A model generated the notes under the pieces. The model was not told the DNA's origin. It was given only the letters and a program-made list of their open reading frames with translations, and made no database searches. From NCBI RefSeq assembly GCF_033115175.1, contig NC_084832.1:16931342-16995341 (forward strand): 64,000 nt of DNA. Direction: 5' to 3'. The DNA comes from Lepus europaeus. Lineage: Eukaryota; Chordata; Mammalia; Lagomorpha; Leporidae. Shown one piece after another: positions 1 through 11,500 of the stretch; the first letter of the stretch is position 1, and each line of letters starts with the position of its first letter. The translations under genes and the position numbers were made by a program.

Positions 1-180
1 ACTCTTCCCCTCATTGAACTGAAAATTGGCATTCCATTTCTTCAAAAAAGGATATTGGAATGAGATTGCAATATGAATCTGTTGATTTCTTTGGAGAGTA
101 TTGCTCGCTAAAAAATATTAAATCATCAAATTCATGATCGTGGATGTCTTCCCATTTATTCTGGTGTTCTTTTTATTTTA

Positions 181-509
181 TTTTTTTAATTTTTTGACAG
201 GCAGAGTGGACAGTGAGAGAGAGAGACAGAGAGAAAGGTCTTCCTTTGCTGTTGGTTCACCCTCCAATGGCTGTCGTGGCCGGCGTGCTGCGCTGATCCG
301 AAGGCAGGAGCCAGGTGGTTCTCCTGGTCTCCCATGGGGTGCAGGGCCCAAGCACTTGGGCCATCCTCCACTGCCCTCCCGGGCCACAGCAGAGAGCTGG
401 CCTGGAAGAGGGGCAACCGGGACAGAATCTGGTGCCCAGACCGGGACTAGAACCCGGTGTGCCGGCACTGCAAGGCGGAGGATTAGCCTATTGAGCCACG
501 GCGCCGGCC
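181..509 (-). mobile_element. CSINE (young lagomorph C-SINE)
   Basis: A full-length C-type SINE read from the - strand. The tRNA-like head (complement of GCGCCGGC, TTGAGCC, B-box TTCTAGTCC) is at the right and the T-rich tail at the left. Similar TSDs lie around 159-172 (TCTGGTGTTCTTT) and 510-523 (TCTGGTATTCTTT). Confidence 0.85.
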
Positions 510-547
510 TCTGGTATTCTTTATTAGCTTTCATGCAGTTTTTTAAA

Positions 548-686
548 AGTTGTTATTTATTTATTTGAAAGGCAGAGTGACACAGAGAGAGGGAGAGACT
601 GAAAAAGATCTTCTATCCACTGGTTCACTTCTTAAATGCCTGCAACAGCTGGGACTAGGCTATCAGCTGCAGCCTCCCTTTTAAAA
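548..686 (-). mobile_element. Old CSINE, 5'-truncated
   Basis: The tail half of a diverged C-SINE (TTATTTATTTGAAAGGCAGAG, then a GAGA run and GGTTCACTTC). The tRNA-like head is missing. Confidence 0.65.
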
Positions 687-719
687 TTTTTCATATTAGC
701 TTCATGTCAAAACTGTTAT

Positions 720-1038
720 TTTTTAAAGATTTGTTTATTTTTTATTTGAAAGGCAGAGCTACAGAGAAAGAGGGAGAGATAGAGAGCTCTTCCTTGTGCT
801 GGTTTACTCCCTAAATGGCTGCAACATCTGGGGCTGGCCAGGCTGAAGCCAGGAGCCAGGAGCTTCATCTGGGTCTCCCAAGTACATGGCAGGGGCCCAA
901 AGACTTGAGCCATCTTTCACTGCTTTCCTACGCGCTGATGTGCGTGTAAGTGGAACAGTTGGGGCTTGAATGGGCACCCATATGGGATGCTAGCATCGCA
1001 GATGGCAGCTTAACCTATTATGCCACAATGCTGGCCCA
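720..1038 (-). mobile_element. Old CSINE
   Basis: A diverged full-length C-SINE on the - strand, with TATTTGAAAGGCAGAG at the left and GCCACAATGCTGGCCC at the right. GTCAAAACT occurs on both sides and is a likely TSD. Confidence 0.75.
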
Positions 1039-1057
1039 CGTCAAAACTTTTAAAACC

Positions 1058-1397
1058 GGGCCGGCGCCGTGGCTCAACAGGCTAATCCTCCGCCTTGCGG
1101 CGCCGGCACACCGGGTTCTAGTCCCGGTCGGGGCACCGATCCTGTCCCGGTTGCCCCTCTTCCAGGCCAGCTCTCTGCTGTGGCCAGGGAGTGCAGTGGA
1201 GGATAGCCCAAGTGTTTGGGCTCTGCACCCCATGGGAGACCAGGATAAGCACCTGGCTCCTGCCATCGGAACAGCGCGGTGCGCCGGCCGCAGCGCGCTA
1301 CCGCGGCGGCCATTGGAGGGTGAACCAACGGCAAAAGGAAGACCTTTCTCTCTGTCTCTCTCTCTCACTGTCCACTCTGCCTGTCAAAAAAAAAAAA
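1058..1397 (+). mobile_element. CSINE (young) immediately upstream of a DZIP1 exon
   Basis: A full-length young C-SINE on the + strand with an intact A-box-like GTGGCTCAACAGG and B-box GGTTCTAGTCC, a CT-rich 3' region and an A17-class tail. Perfect 15-base TSDs (AAAACTTTTAAAACC) lie at 1043-1057 and 1398-1412. It ends 34 bases before DZIP1 exon 1432-1593. Confidence 0.92.
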
Positions 1398-1431
1398 AAA
1401 ACTTTTAAAACCATGCTTAAAATAATTTTAG

Positions 1432-1593
1432 GAATATGAAATGCAGAAAACAAAAGAGGAAGACTTTCTGAAGTTGTTTGATCGATGGAAAGAAGAAGAA
1501 AAGGAGAAACTGGTTGGTGAAATGGAAAAAGTCAAGGAAATGTTTATGAAGGAGTTTAAAGAATTAACTTCCAAGAATTCAGCATTGGAATAT
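1432..1593 (+). CDS. DZIP1: DZIP1 window exon 1 (coiled coil)
   Basis: A 162-base exon with phase 0 at both ends. It encodes 54 residues starting [12 protein letters not shown], almost entirely charged helix ([26 protein letters not shown]), consistent with the DZIP1 coiled coil. The acceptor is TTTTAG and the donor GTAAGT. The native acceptor tract is A/T-rich and pyrimidine-poor. A young CSINE ends only about 20-35 bases upstream, so its CT-rich end falls in the AG-free zone before this acceptor. Confidence 0.92.
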
Positions 1594-4500
1594 GTAAGTA
1601 TTAATCCTAGTGGTTTCTATAGTTTTGGTTTCTTCAAGAGGTTTGTTAGTGTGGCATTGTGGCCAGAGGACCTGGAAGGTGTTTTACTGTGCCCAGGTAC
1701 AGATACCCCTCCCTGCTAGGGGCTCCGGGGTTGCTTGAGGCCTACAGAAGACAGAGGGAGTCAAACAAGTTGTTTTGTTGACCCTTTCCATATCTGGTTA
1801 GGTTCTGACACCAAGTTTTGGAACTCCCAGCATTCATGGCTGGAAAGGGTGACACAGATCACCAGTGTGGGAGAAGGAAGCCAGTCTAGACAGGGCCCTG
1901 CCTTACCACAGTGCACAGCGTTGCAAGCAAGCAGGGTGTGGCTAAGTAAGGCCCTGGCCTCTGTGGAACAGCACTGGGTCAGTGTCTCCTCCTCCCAGAA
2001 TTCCTTCCTCAGAAACCATCCATTCCCACTGGGGATCCTGAGCGCACCATGCCAGCTCCTTTGAGCTAAGTTATCCTGGGGGCAAAGGAAGGAAGGGAGC
2101 TCAGGGGAGATCCTGGAGCTCCCCCTAGGGGCCACCACGATTTATACAGGAGGCGAGAGGGCTGTTTTGGAATTCCACCAACATTCTGAGCTCTAGCATA
2201 AGGGTCAGCCAACCATGGCCCAAATCTGACTGCCCACCTGCTTTCTTGATGGGCTGCAAACTAAGAGTGGTTTTACGTTTTCAAATGGTTGGGAAAAAAA
2301 GCAAAAGGAGACTTTTGTGACATGACAGTGACGTGAAGTTCTGCATTTTCGCGTCCGTACGTGAACGTTCACTGAGTCACAGGCGTGCACGTCCATTTAT
2401 GCCCAGCCTGCGCTGCTTTCTCGCTGCAGCAGTGGAGTTAAAGCTTTGGCTGAGACATTGTGTGGCTCGAACTCCCAAACAGTTACTCTCTGGTGCTTCT
2501 GGAAAAAGTTTGCCAGCTCCATATCCCTTTCTAAAGCAAATGTGGCGGAATATTCACCGTCACACAAGGTGAAATGGTGTTCCTTGTGCTGTTCTTTCAG
2601 TCTCTCTGTAAGTTGCCATTTTCAAATAAAAAGTTGAAGAGAAATTCCTCTGAGCAGCTGTCTGCGTCAGCCTCCCTAGGGCGGGCGCAGAGAACAGCAC
2701 CACGCCCCCTCTGCAGTTCCAGTCCCTTGCAATAGCAGCAGAACGCTAGGTGCTGACGCCTCTGTATGGTTTGTTTCTTTTTTAAGATTTATTTATTTAT
2801 TTGAAAGTCAGAGTTACACACAGAGAGAAGGAGAGGCAGAGAGAGAGAGAGAGAGAGAGGTCTTCCATCCTCTGGTTCACTCCCCAGATGGCTGCAACGG
2901 CCAGAGCTGTGCTGATCCAAAGCCAGGAGCCAGGAGCTTCTTCTGGGTCTCCCACATGGGTGCAGGGCCCTAAGGACTTGAGCCATCTTCTACTGCCTTC
3001 CCAGCCCATAACAAAGAGCTAGATGGGAAGTGGTGCAGCCGGGACTCGAACCGGTGCCCATATGGGTGCAGGCACTGCAGGCGGTGGCTTTACCTGCTAC
3101 ACCCCAGTGCCAGCCCCTGTATGGTTTCTTGTACCACCTCTGCTCCGGGGTATTCACATCTCCCATCTGTGCCTCCTCCAAGTGCGACACAGTACAACCC
3201 ACTGGAGTGGGTGTTGACACCGTTCCCTGCAGGACTGGCTTCTTGCGACTTCCCCATGAAGGCCACACTTATTTCTTCCACAGTGAGTAGCTGTCAACTT
3301 CAGTTCTTTGGCCCGAGAGTCCCTCCGCACTCCTGCCTCCTGCCTCAGCATAATTATGGAACAGGGCTCTTCCCCCACAGCTGTTCCATTCCTGCTGGTT
3401 TTTCTTTTTAAGCCGTAGTTCACACCTTGTACAAGTCCATGGCTTTTAGGGCATTCACAGAGTCACGGCGCCATCCATGTTCATGGTCATCTGAGGACAT
3501 TGCATCACTCAACACGAAACTGTGCACCCATCAGCGCCCACTCCCCATCCTGCCCTGACAGCGGCTGATCCGTGTTCTGTCTCCATGGATTCGCCTGTTC
3601 TGGATATCCACATGAATTGAATCACACTCTAGGCAACCTTTTCTCAGTGGCTTCCTTAACTTCACATAATGTGTTTGAGACTCACCCATGCTGTAGCATG
3701 TATCAGTAGTTCATCCTTTTTTATTGATAATATTCTATTGCATAGACAGACCATATTTTCTTTGTCCACTAGCAGTAGACAAGCATTTGAGTTGTTTGTC
3801 CTTTTTGTCTACATAGTTTTAAAAAATTAACCATAGGCAGGCATTTGGCACGGAGGTGAAGTCACTTCTTGGGATACCCACTTCCCCTATCAGTGTCTCG
3901 TTTGAGTTCTGGCTGCTCCACTTCTAGTCCTGCTGATGCACATCCTGGGAGGTAGCAGATGATGGCTCAAGTAATTAGTTCCCTGCTGCCCACGTGGGAG
4001 ACCCAGATTGAATTCTGGGCTCCTGGATTTGGCCTGGCCCAGCACTGGCTGTTGCAGGCATTCGGGGGAGTGAACCAGTAGGTAGCAGATCTTTCTCTCT
4101 GTCTCCCTGCCTGCCTGTCTGTCTCTGTCTCTCTCCCTCTGAATTTCAAGTAAAATATAAATCCATTTTTAAAAAAATTAACAGTAGACTTTATTGTTTA
4201 GGATAGTTTTAGATTTACAGAATAGTTGAGCGGATGGTATAGAAAGTACTACATAGGGGCCAGCGCCGCGGCTCACTAGGCTAATCCTCCGCCTTGCGGC
4301 GCCGGCACACTGGGTTCTAGTCACGGTCGGGGCACCGATCCTGTCCCGGTTGCCCCTCTTCCAGGCCAGCTCTCTGCTGTGGCCAGGGAGTGCAGTGGAG
4401 GATGGCCCAAGTACTTGGGCCCTGCACCCGCTTGGGAGACCAGGAGAAGCACCTGGCTCCTGGCTTCGGATCAGCGTGGTGCGCCGGCCGCAGCGCGCCT

Positions 4501-7500
4501 ACCGCGGCGGCCATTGGAGGGTGAACCAACGGCAAAAGGAAGACCTTTCTCTCTGTCTCTCTCACTGTCCACTCTGCCTGTCAAAAATATAAAAAAATAA
4601 TAAAAAAATAAAAAAGTACTACATAGACCACTTCCACCCTGCACAGTTTCCCATTACTGACATCATGCATTACGTTGGCACATCTGTGGACTTCCTGAAC
4701 CAGTACTGATATCTGAGTGCTAAAGTTCACATTTTATTCAGATTTCTCTTGTCCTTACCCAGTGTCCTTTTTCTGCTCCAGGATTCTATCTTGCCTGGCA
4801 CAATTATATTTAGCTTTCATGCCTCCTTAAAATGCCTCTTGTCTGTGACAGGTTTTCAGACTTGTTTTTGATGACCTTGATAATTTTGAGAAGTACTGGT
4901 CCAGGTGTATGGCAGGGGGCCCTGCTGTTGGGGTTTATCTGATAGTTTCCCCATGATGAGAGTGAGGTTATAGGTTTTACTTTGATAAGGTTTGGGGAAG
5001 GAAGTACAGTGCTGCTTTCATTGCATTGTATAAAGGGCAGACACAACATGATTTATGACTGTGGATACTGGCCCTTTGCCCCTGGCTGGGGAAGTGTTTG
5101 TCAAGGAGCAGGTTTCTCTGCTGAAAAGATACGCCTTCTGCTGCCCATACCGCACTCTGAAATGAAGCCATTTTGAGCAGCCACGTTTAAGGAGTGGAGA
5201 AAACACTCCCTAGCCTTTTGGTCTGGAAGGGAACTTAATACGTTCTGTGGTGATCTGAGGGCTCTTTTGCTACAAGTAACTTCGGGAATAACATAAAAAA
5301 ACAAAGAGTAAAATTTAAATGTTGTATTTTGTATTAGTCAGCCTTTCATTACTACAAAGAAATGCCTGAGGCAAGTAGCTCTAAAGATGTATTTAGCTGT
5401 GGGTGTTGAAGATTCAAATCCAAGATTAGTGTGGCACCTGGTGAGTGTGGCGCATGTTCAGGGGAAGGCTCCCCAAGGGGGTGGGGAACCAGGAAGCAGA
5501 GGGAGTGGGTGGGCCCAAACTCAGGCCTGTAAAAAAGCCCCTAAGAACTCCAGAAAGCATCAGAGGACCACTTCCGAGAGCATGCCCCCAGTGACCTAAG
5601 AAACTCACTGCCTAAATACCATGAATATATTAGGTTTCCACCCTCTTAGTACCATTAAGACTTCAGGGTGGCTGGTGCCGCGGCTCAATAGGCTAATCCT
5701 CCACCTTGCGGCGCTGGCACACCGGGTTCTAGTCCCGGTCGGGGTGCCGGATTCTGTCCCGGTTGTTCTTCTTCCAGGCCAGCTCTCTGCTGTGGTCCGG
5801 GAGTGCAGTGGAGGATGGCCCAAGTGCTTGGGCCCTGTACCCCATGGGAGACCAGGAGAAGCACCTGGCTCCTGCCTTCAGATCAGCGCGGTGCGCTGGC
5901 TGCAGCGGCCATTGGAGGGTGAACCAACAGTAAAGGAAGACTTTTCTCTCTGTCTCTCTCTCTCACTATCCACTCTGTCAAAAAAAAAAAAAAAAAAAAA
6001 GACTTCAGGGTTTGCAGTCCTGCATGGGTTTGGGAGCGACACTGTACTTACTCCTTAGCAAACTCCTAATAGATTACTCTTGGAGTCCCTGGGCAGTGTG
6101 AACCTCTCACTGCAGAACCAGCTGCACTCATGTTCTCTTTCACCTTGTAAGTGCTGGGAGAGAAACAGACAGGACAGTCCTGGGAGGGGGAGGAGGGAGG
6201 AGCCCGAGGAGTGTCCGGGACAGTGAGATTTAAGACGTGGCTGCACTCCTGGGTTTTACCCAGAGTGTCAGTGTTCCCAAAGTACAGCAGCCACGCTGGC
6301 AATGTTGGATTTTATTTTACAGCAATTGTCAGAAATCCAGAAGTCCAACATGCAGATCAAGTCCAATATCGGCACGCTGAGAGATGCACACGAGCTGAAA
6401 GATGGCCATGCTGCGAATCCTCAGGATATCCAACATGTTATGCAGCTTCTCGACAGTCAGGTATGTAGAAAAGGGTGAGAACCACCTGCTTTTTTCTTAG
6501 TGAGTCATTTACTGGAAGCATCACCTGCAGAAAACCCTGTTTTTCAGTGTCTGTGAAGGGGAATTGTTCTTTTTTTTTATTGTCTCTAAAAGCATACCTA
6601 ATTTTGTAATAGCTATTAAGTGCTTGTTGCTTAATAGATATGAATACAGCTAAATAGTTGGTAAAGTTCTTTCCTGTTTTCTTAACAATGCCCATTTAAA
6701 TTGTTACTATTATTATTTATTTTTCCATATTTCAGACATAGGTCTCACTTTCAAAAAGTGTAGAAAGGCATTTTGAAGCACTATATTTATTTTCAGAGCT
6801 GAAATATACCACTCCAATTGCAAACTGATGGTCTTTTACATTTGTCAAACATAACTGTAATCATGTGGAAGTGAAACTCTGTAATTAGCACAAGTTTTGT
6901 CTTGTCTACCTTGATTGGTCGGTGGTAGTGGCTTAGGGGAACATTTTTTTTTTTAAAGAGTTATTTTATTTATTTGAAAGATAGAGTTACAGACAGAGAT
7001 AGAGCCAGAGAGAGAGAGAGAGAGAGAGAGATCTTCCATCTGCTGGTTCACTCCCCAGATCCTAGACAGTTACTGCACAGTTTGATATGAGGGACTTGAG
7101 CATCCTCGGTTATCAGTGTTGTAGGGCACCCTGGAGCTGGGCCCCTGTGGATACTGAGGGATGACCATTTTCAGCTAGGGCAGCTCAGAGAGTTCTGAAC
7201 ATCCAGGTCATGGCATTTCCATGGTCCCCTACACTGGACCTGACCACAGACACCTTAGAAGGCAACTCTGTTGTTGTGTACACTTCCCTCCCGTGCATAG
7301 CAGTGCCTTCCCCTAATCCTCTCAGTCCACCAGGGGCTGCCCAGCCCGGTGCCCAGTGTGTGGTTAGGGGACCAGGGACCTTGCTCCCACCTTGTCTCCC
7401 CTGAATGGAAGGACATGGTTTTGAAGTCTGGAGGTCCCACCCGCTTCTTCTGTCCCCTTGCTGTGAGCTCTGTTCATAGCCCCATCCATGAACTAAAAAA

Positions 7501-8548
7501 CCTTAGTGTTTCCTTTTGGCTTCTTTTGTTGACAAACTAGCACTAATTTTGGTAAATACTATTTTACGGGAACAGAGCCAAGCTCATTCACTTCTGTTGT
7601 GTCTCCGGCTGTTCTTCCACAATCAATGGTTGTGAACAAGTTGTCCAGGCACTGGAGTCTAAAATATTGACTATTAGCTTAATGGGCGATCTTTGTAGAC
7701 TCCCACCTTATGGTATGAGATTAAAACCACTAGCGAATGTGTGCAAGCATTTTCAACTGTGCATAGTTTTTAAAATAACAGTTAAAATTTTGCCAGATAG
7801 CTGGATTTCTCACTAAAAAGGAGGCTCCTGTTTTCAGCAGATTTTGTTGTTACGAAATTGTTGTTGCACTCAAATTACTTGTTTCACTCTTCTGTAGGAA
7901 AGCAAGTGGTCAGCTCAAGTTCAAGCTCTTCATGAAGAACACAAGAAAGAAAAGAATCAGGTAAGGTTAAGAACCCAAGGGCCTGTGTGCCGGTCATTTT
8001 CTTTATAGTAAATGTAGTATTTGTCCACTTAGTAACATTTGTGCAAAAATGTGAAACACAATTAAAACCACTTATAATTCCAATATCAAACATGACCACT
8101 GCTACTACTCATTATAATTTCTTTCAGTTTTCTGTCCACACTATTATAAATGTTGCATTTCTGTAAGTCTAGAGCTCTGTCTATATGGACTATGAAACTT
8201 GGATTTTACTTTATAGCTTTATATGCTTTTCACCTCATATATTATAAATGTTTTCCTATTTTTTATAAAAAGATTTGAGGGCTGGCGCCGTGGTACACTA
8301 GGTTAATCTTCCGCCTGCGGCGCCGGCATTCCATATGGGCACCATGTTCTATCCCCAGTTGCTCCTCTTCCAGTCCAGCTCTCTGCTGTGGCCCAGGAGG
8401 GCAGTGGAGGATGGCCCAAGTGCTTGGGCCCCTGCACCCACATGGGAGACCAGGAAGAAGCACCTGGATCCTGGCTTCGGATCGGCGTAGCGCAGGCCAT
8501 AGCAGCCATTTGGGGAGTGAACCAATGGAAGGAAGACCTTTCTCGCTG

Positions 8549-8581
<33 letters not shown>

Positions 8582-11500
8582 AACTCTACCTGTCAAATAA
8601 AAAAAAAGAGTTAAAAAAAAAAGATTTATTTGAAAGGCAGAGTTACAGGGAGGGAGAGGCAGAGGCAGAGGCAGAGAGAGAGAGAGAGAGAGAGAGTTCT
8701 TCTATCTGCTGGTTCACTCTCCAAATGGCTACAACAGCTAGGGCTGGACCAGGCCAAAGCCAGGTTCAAGGAGCTTCATCTGGGTCTCCCATGTGTGTGC
8801 CCCAAGTACTTGGGCCACAAATGAGTGGCTTCAAATGATAGAATCATTGTCACACAGTTTTGACCCACACGCTCCATTCATGGAATCAATCACTTGTGTT
8901 CTCAACTGCAGCTCCTAATGGTTAACTGTATGGTGGAGACTGCAGCTCCCAGAGGCCATGCCCTCTCTCTCAGTGGCTGGGTGACCTCTTCAAGGCCAGC
9001 TGGAAAGGGTCTCTCCTGCTTTCATTCTCCCCTTCAAGAAAAGCCTAGATCTTCTTGTTAAAGACTCAGCTGCATAAAATGTGCCCAGGCAGGATGCCCT
9101 TCCTTCTTGTGACCTCAGAGTTGATGGGGCTCTGCCTGTAGGTGCAGAGTCTCACCACCTTTGCTGTATTCCATTCACCACATGAATACATCCGCAGGTG
9201 CCACCCAGCCCAAGGAAGAGAACATGCAGGTGCATGCACCAGGAGCTGCAACCTTGAAGGTCATCTTAGAATTCTGCCCAGCACCTCCTCTTGCCGCTGT
9301 GCACATGTCACCTGAGGCCACTCCATCTAAGTAGGCAGTCCCCTCCCTCTGTCATTGTCACATCCCAGGTGCAGCTCTGATCAGTGCTGCACACAGCCTG
9401 CTTCTCTGTGCTCATTTATTGCCTGTCTCTCCAGCAGATCATAGAACTCTGAGTGAAGGGGTCGAACTCTTGAGCTCTCTGCTGTCTTCTGGCATCCACT
9501 AATGTGCCTAAAATATGGTTGGCACTCATTAAATACTGGCAGGATGAACGTGGAAGGTAGCTGGCAATCTAGCCTGGGGATCACGCAGCCTTCTTATAGA
9601 TAGTGAAGTTAGTGCTCACTGTAGGGTTAAAAGAGGCGTCTGTAGGTCTGGGCCTGGTTTGCTCTAGGTTTTCATCATGGGCCCAGGCAGTCCTTGCTCG
9701 TGACAATCCTATCCTGTATAGGATGATGACTTTCATCTCCCAGCATGTTTTACCTTCGCCAGCCAAGACGTGGGATCCCAAGAGCATTGGATAGTAGTTT
9801 TTCTGTGTCCTAAACAGACCTATTAGACAAGAAATATTCTCTCTTGTCCCTCTATGTTACAGGGAAGTAAAGTTGGCCCATTGTTACCTTGTAGAGGTGT
9901 GCGGGAGCTGGCCTGTGTCAGCTTGTGAGTGTATATATCTCTTATCAATCAATCAGAGTGTTTTGTAGTTAGTTTTGTAGAGATTTTTTGTTTTGAAAAC
10001 TGGTTAATGGTCACACCACTGGGTTCTTGGGAACATTTAGAAATAAACTGAGATTGGAGGTTACCTTAGATTTAATGCTACTCAGAATTCTGTAAGGTAT
10101 GTATTGTTACCCATTTTACAAATGAGGCAGAAATTCTGCAAAGTAGATAGTGTTACTCATTTTACAAATGAGGCTTTGAAGGATGCTGTCTTGCCCCATT
10201 ATCACAGATATTTAAATGCAGGCCATACTGTTGTGCTTCAGGGACTTAGCTGGTGGAGAGGAGGAAAGAGAGGGACTGGGCACAGCGGCTGCTTTTCCAT
10301 AAGGATGAAGACTCTTTCCTTTGAGATGCTCTAAGGTACCAGTACAGGGTACTTCAAACATTTCATAGAAAATGGAACAAAAGGATAAGTTCTTTTGGCT
10401 GCAAAACAATTTTGAAATCCATGCATAATTTTTTCAAGATATTTTCCATGAGCATTCCTCAGACCCCTCATAGTCCCTAACCAGGGATGCACTTCAGAAT
10501 CACCTGCAGCCCTTTTACAAAGTGCATGTGCCCAGTGCTGCCCCCTAAATCCGCTTCAGTAGCTTGGTCTGGGATGTCCATATTTTAGAAAGAAACAAAA
10601 ACGATTTGGCTGTTCTGATTTGGATCCACTACACTTAATCACTAAAATCTCTACTCTTCATCACTAAAAGCATCTTTAGAGCATTTAGGAACCTGAACTG
10701 AATTCAGGTTTCCTTATTAATAGGGAGTAGGTTTTAAATTCTTGTTCCATTAAAACCCACTGCTTTCCAGGCACTCGTGCAAATTTCAGTGGCCTTCTGG
10801 CTGAAACAGAACTCAAGCTGCAGTTTGTGTACTTTCTCCCTGTGAGCTGCGATTGCACAGAACACCAACTTTGGTTGCATGGAGGAAGAAGGGCAGGTCT
10901 TCCCTGGGTCCTGGTCGCCTTGGATATTCAGAATTGTGTGTGGCCGCCAGGCTGCGCTGCTCTCTCATCTGCTGGTTTAGCCTGTTTAGAAGTTGCTCAT
11001 ATCTTCCTTCTTTTCTCTTAAAGCCCAACAGAAGGGTGAATTCAAACAGGTTTAGTAATCTCTGCCCAAGACCTAACTATTAATTATTCCACATGATTGG
11101 TGCCTACTGTGCCCACAATGCACATATTGTATTTCTCTGTTTAGGGGAAGTTGTGTTTGCCAACTTTTTATTGCCTTACCTAGATTCTTGGCAGTCTTTT
11201 TTTTTAAATAACATTGGTAGGAGTTCAAAGAAAGTCACAGGTAAGTGATGGGTATGCCCTCATGACCTACCCCAAGATGCTTGAGAGCTGGGGAGGTGCA
11301 GAATGGCCATACAGTGAAAGGAAGAGAGGAGGAGTGATGGGGACAGGTGTAGAAAAAAGCATAGAACTTGACATGGTAGATCAAAAAATATGGGCTCTCA
11401 GGCTACACATTTTTTGAAATAATTTCTGGGCTTAGACTCTCCACATTCCTCTCTAATTCTTTTCTGGCCCATTCTCATTCCCTACCTGCCTCCCCCCGCC

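Larger units (their letters stand above)
3430..4990 (-). mobile_element. Ancient L1 (L1ME-type) 3' region, interrupted
   Basis: Antisense, strongly diverged L1 3' sequence recognised at 3430-3830 (CATGCTGTAGCATGTATCAG, ATATTCTATTGCATAGA) and continuing after the SINE insertions to about 4990 (TTTAGATTTACAGAATAG). Two CSINEs (3838-4170, 4257-4612) have inserted into it. Confidence 0.55.

Noticed and set aside
1058..1130. tRNA-like sequence with A- and B-box
   Set aside because: It is the tRNA-derived head of a CSINE, without a full cloverleaf; not a tRNA gene.
1074..1408. Overlapping open frames with proline/arginine-rich peptides in many places (e.g. 1074-1408, 4317-4600, 60474-60779)
   Set aside because: The same peptides recur wherever a CSINE occurs; they are SINE translations in different frames.
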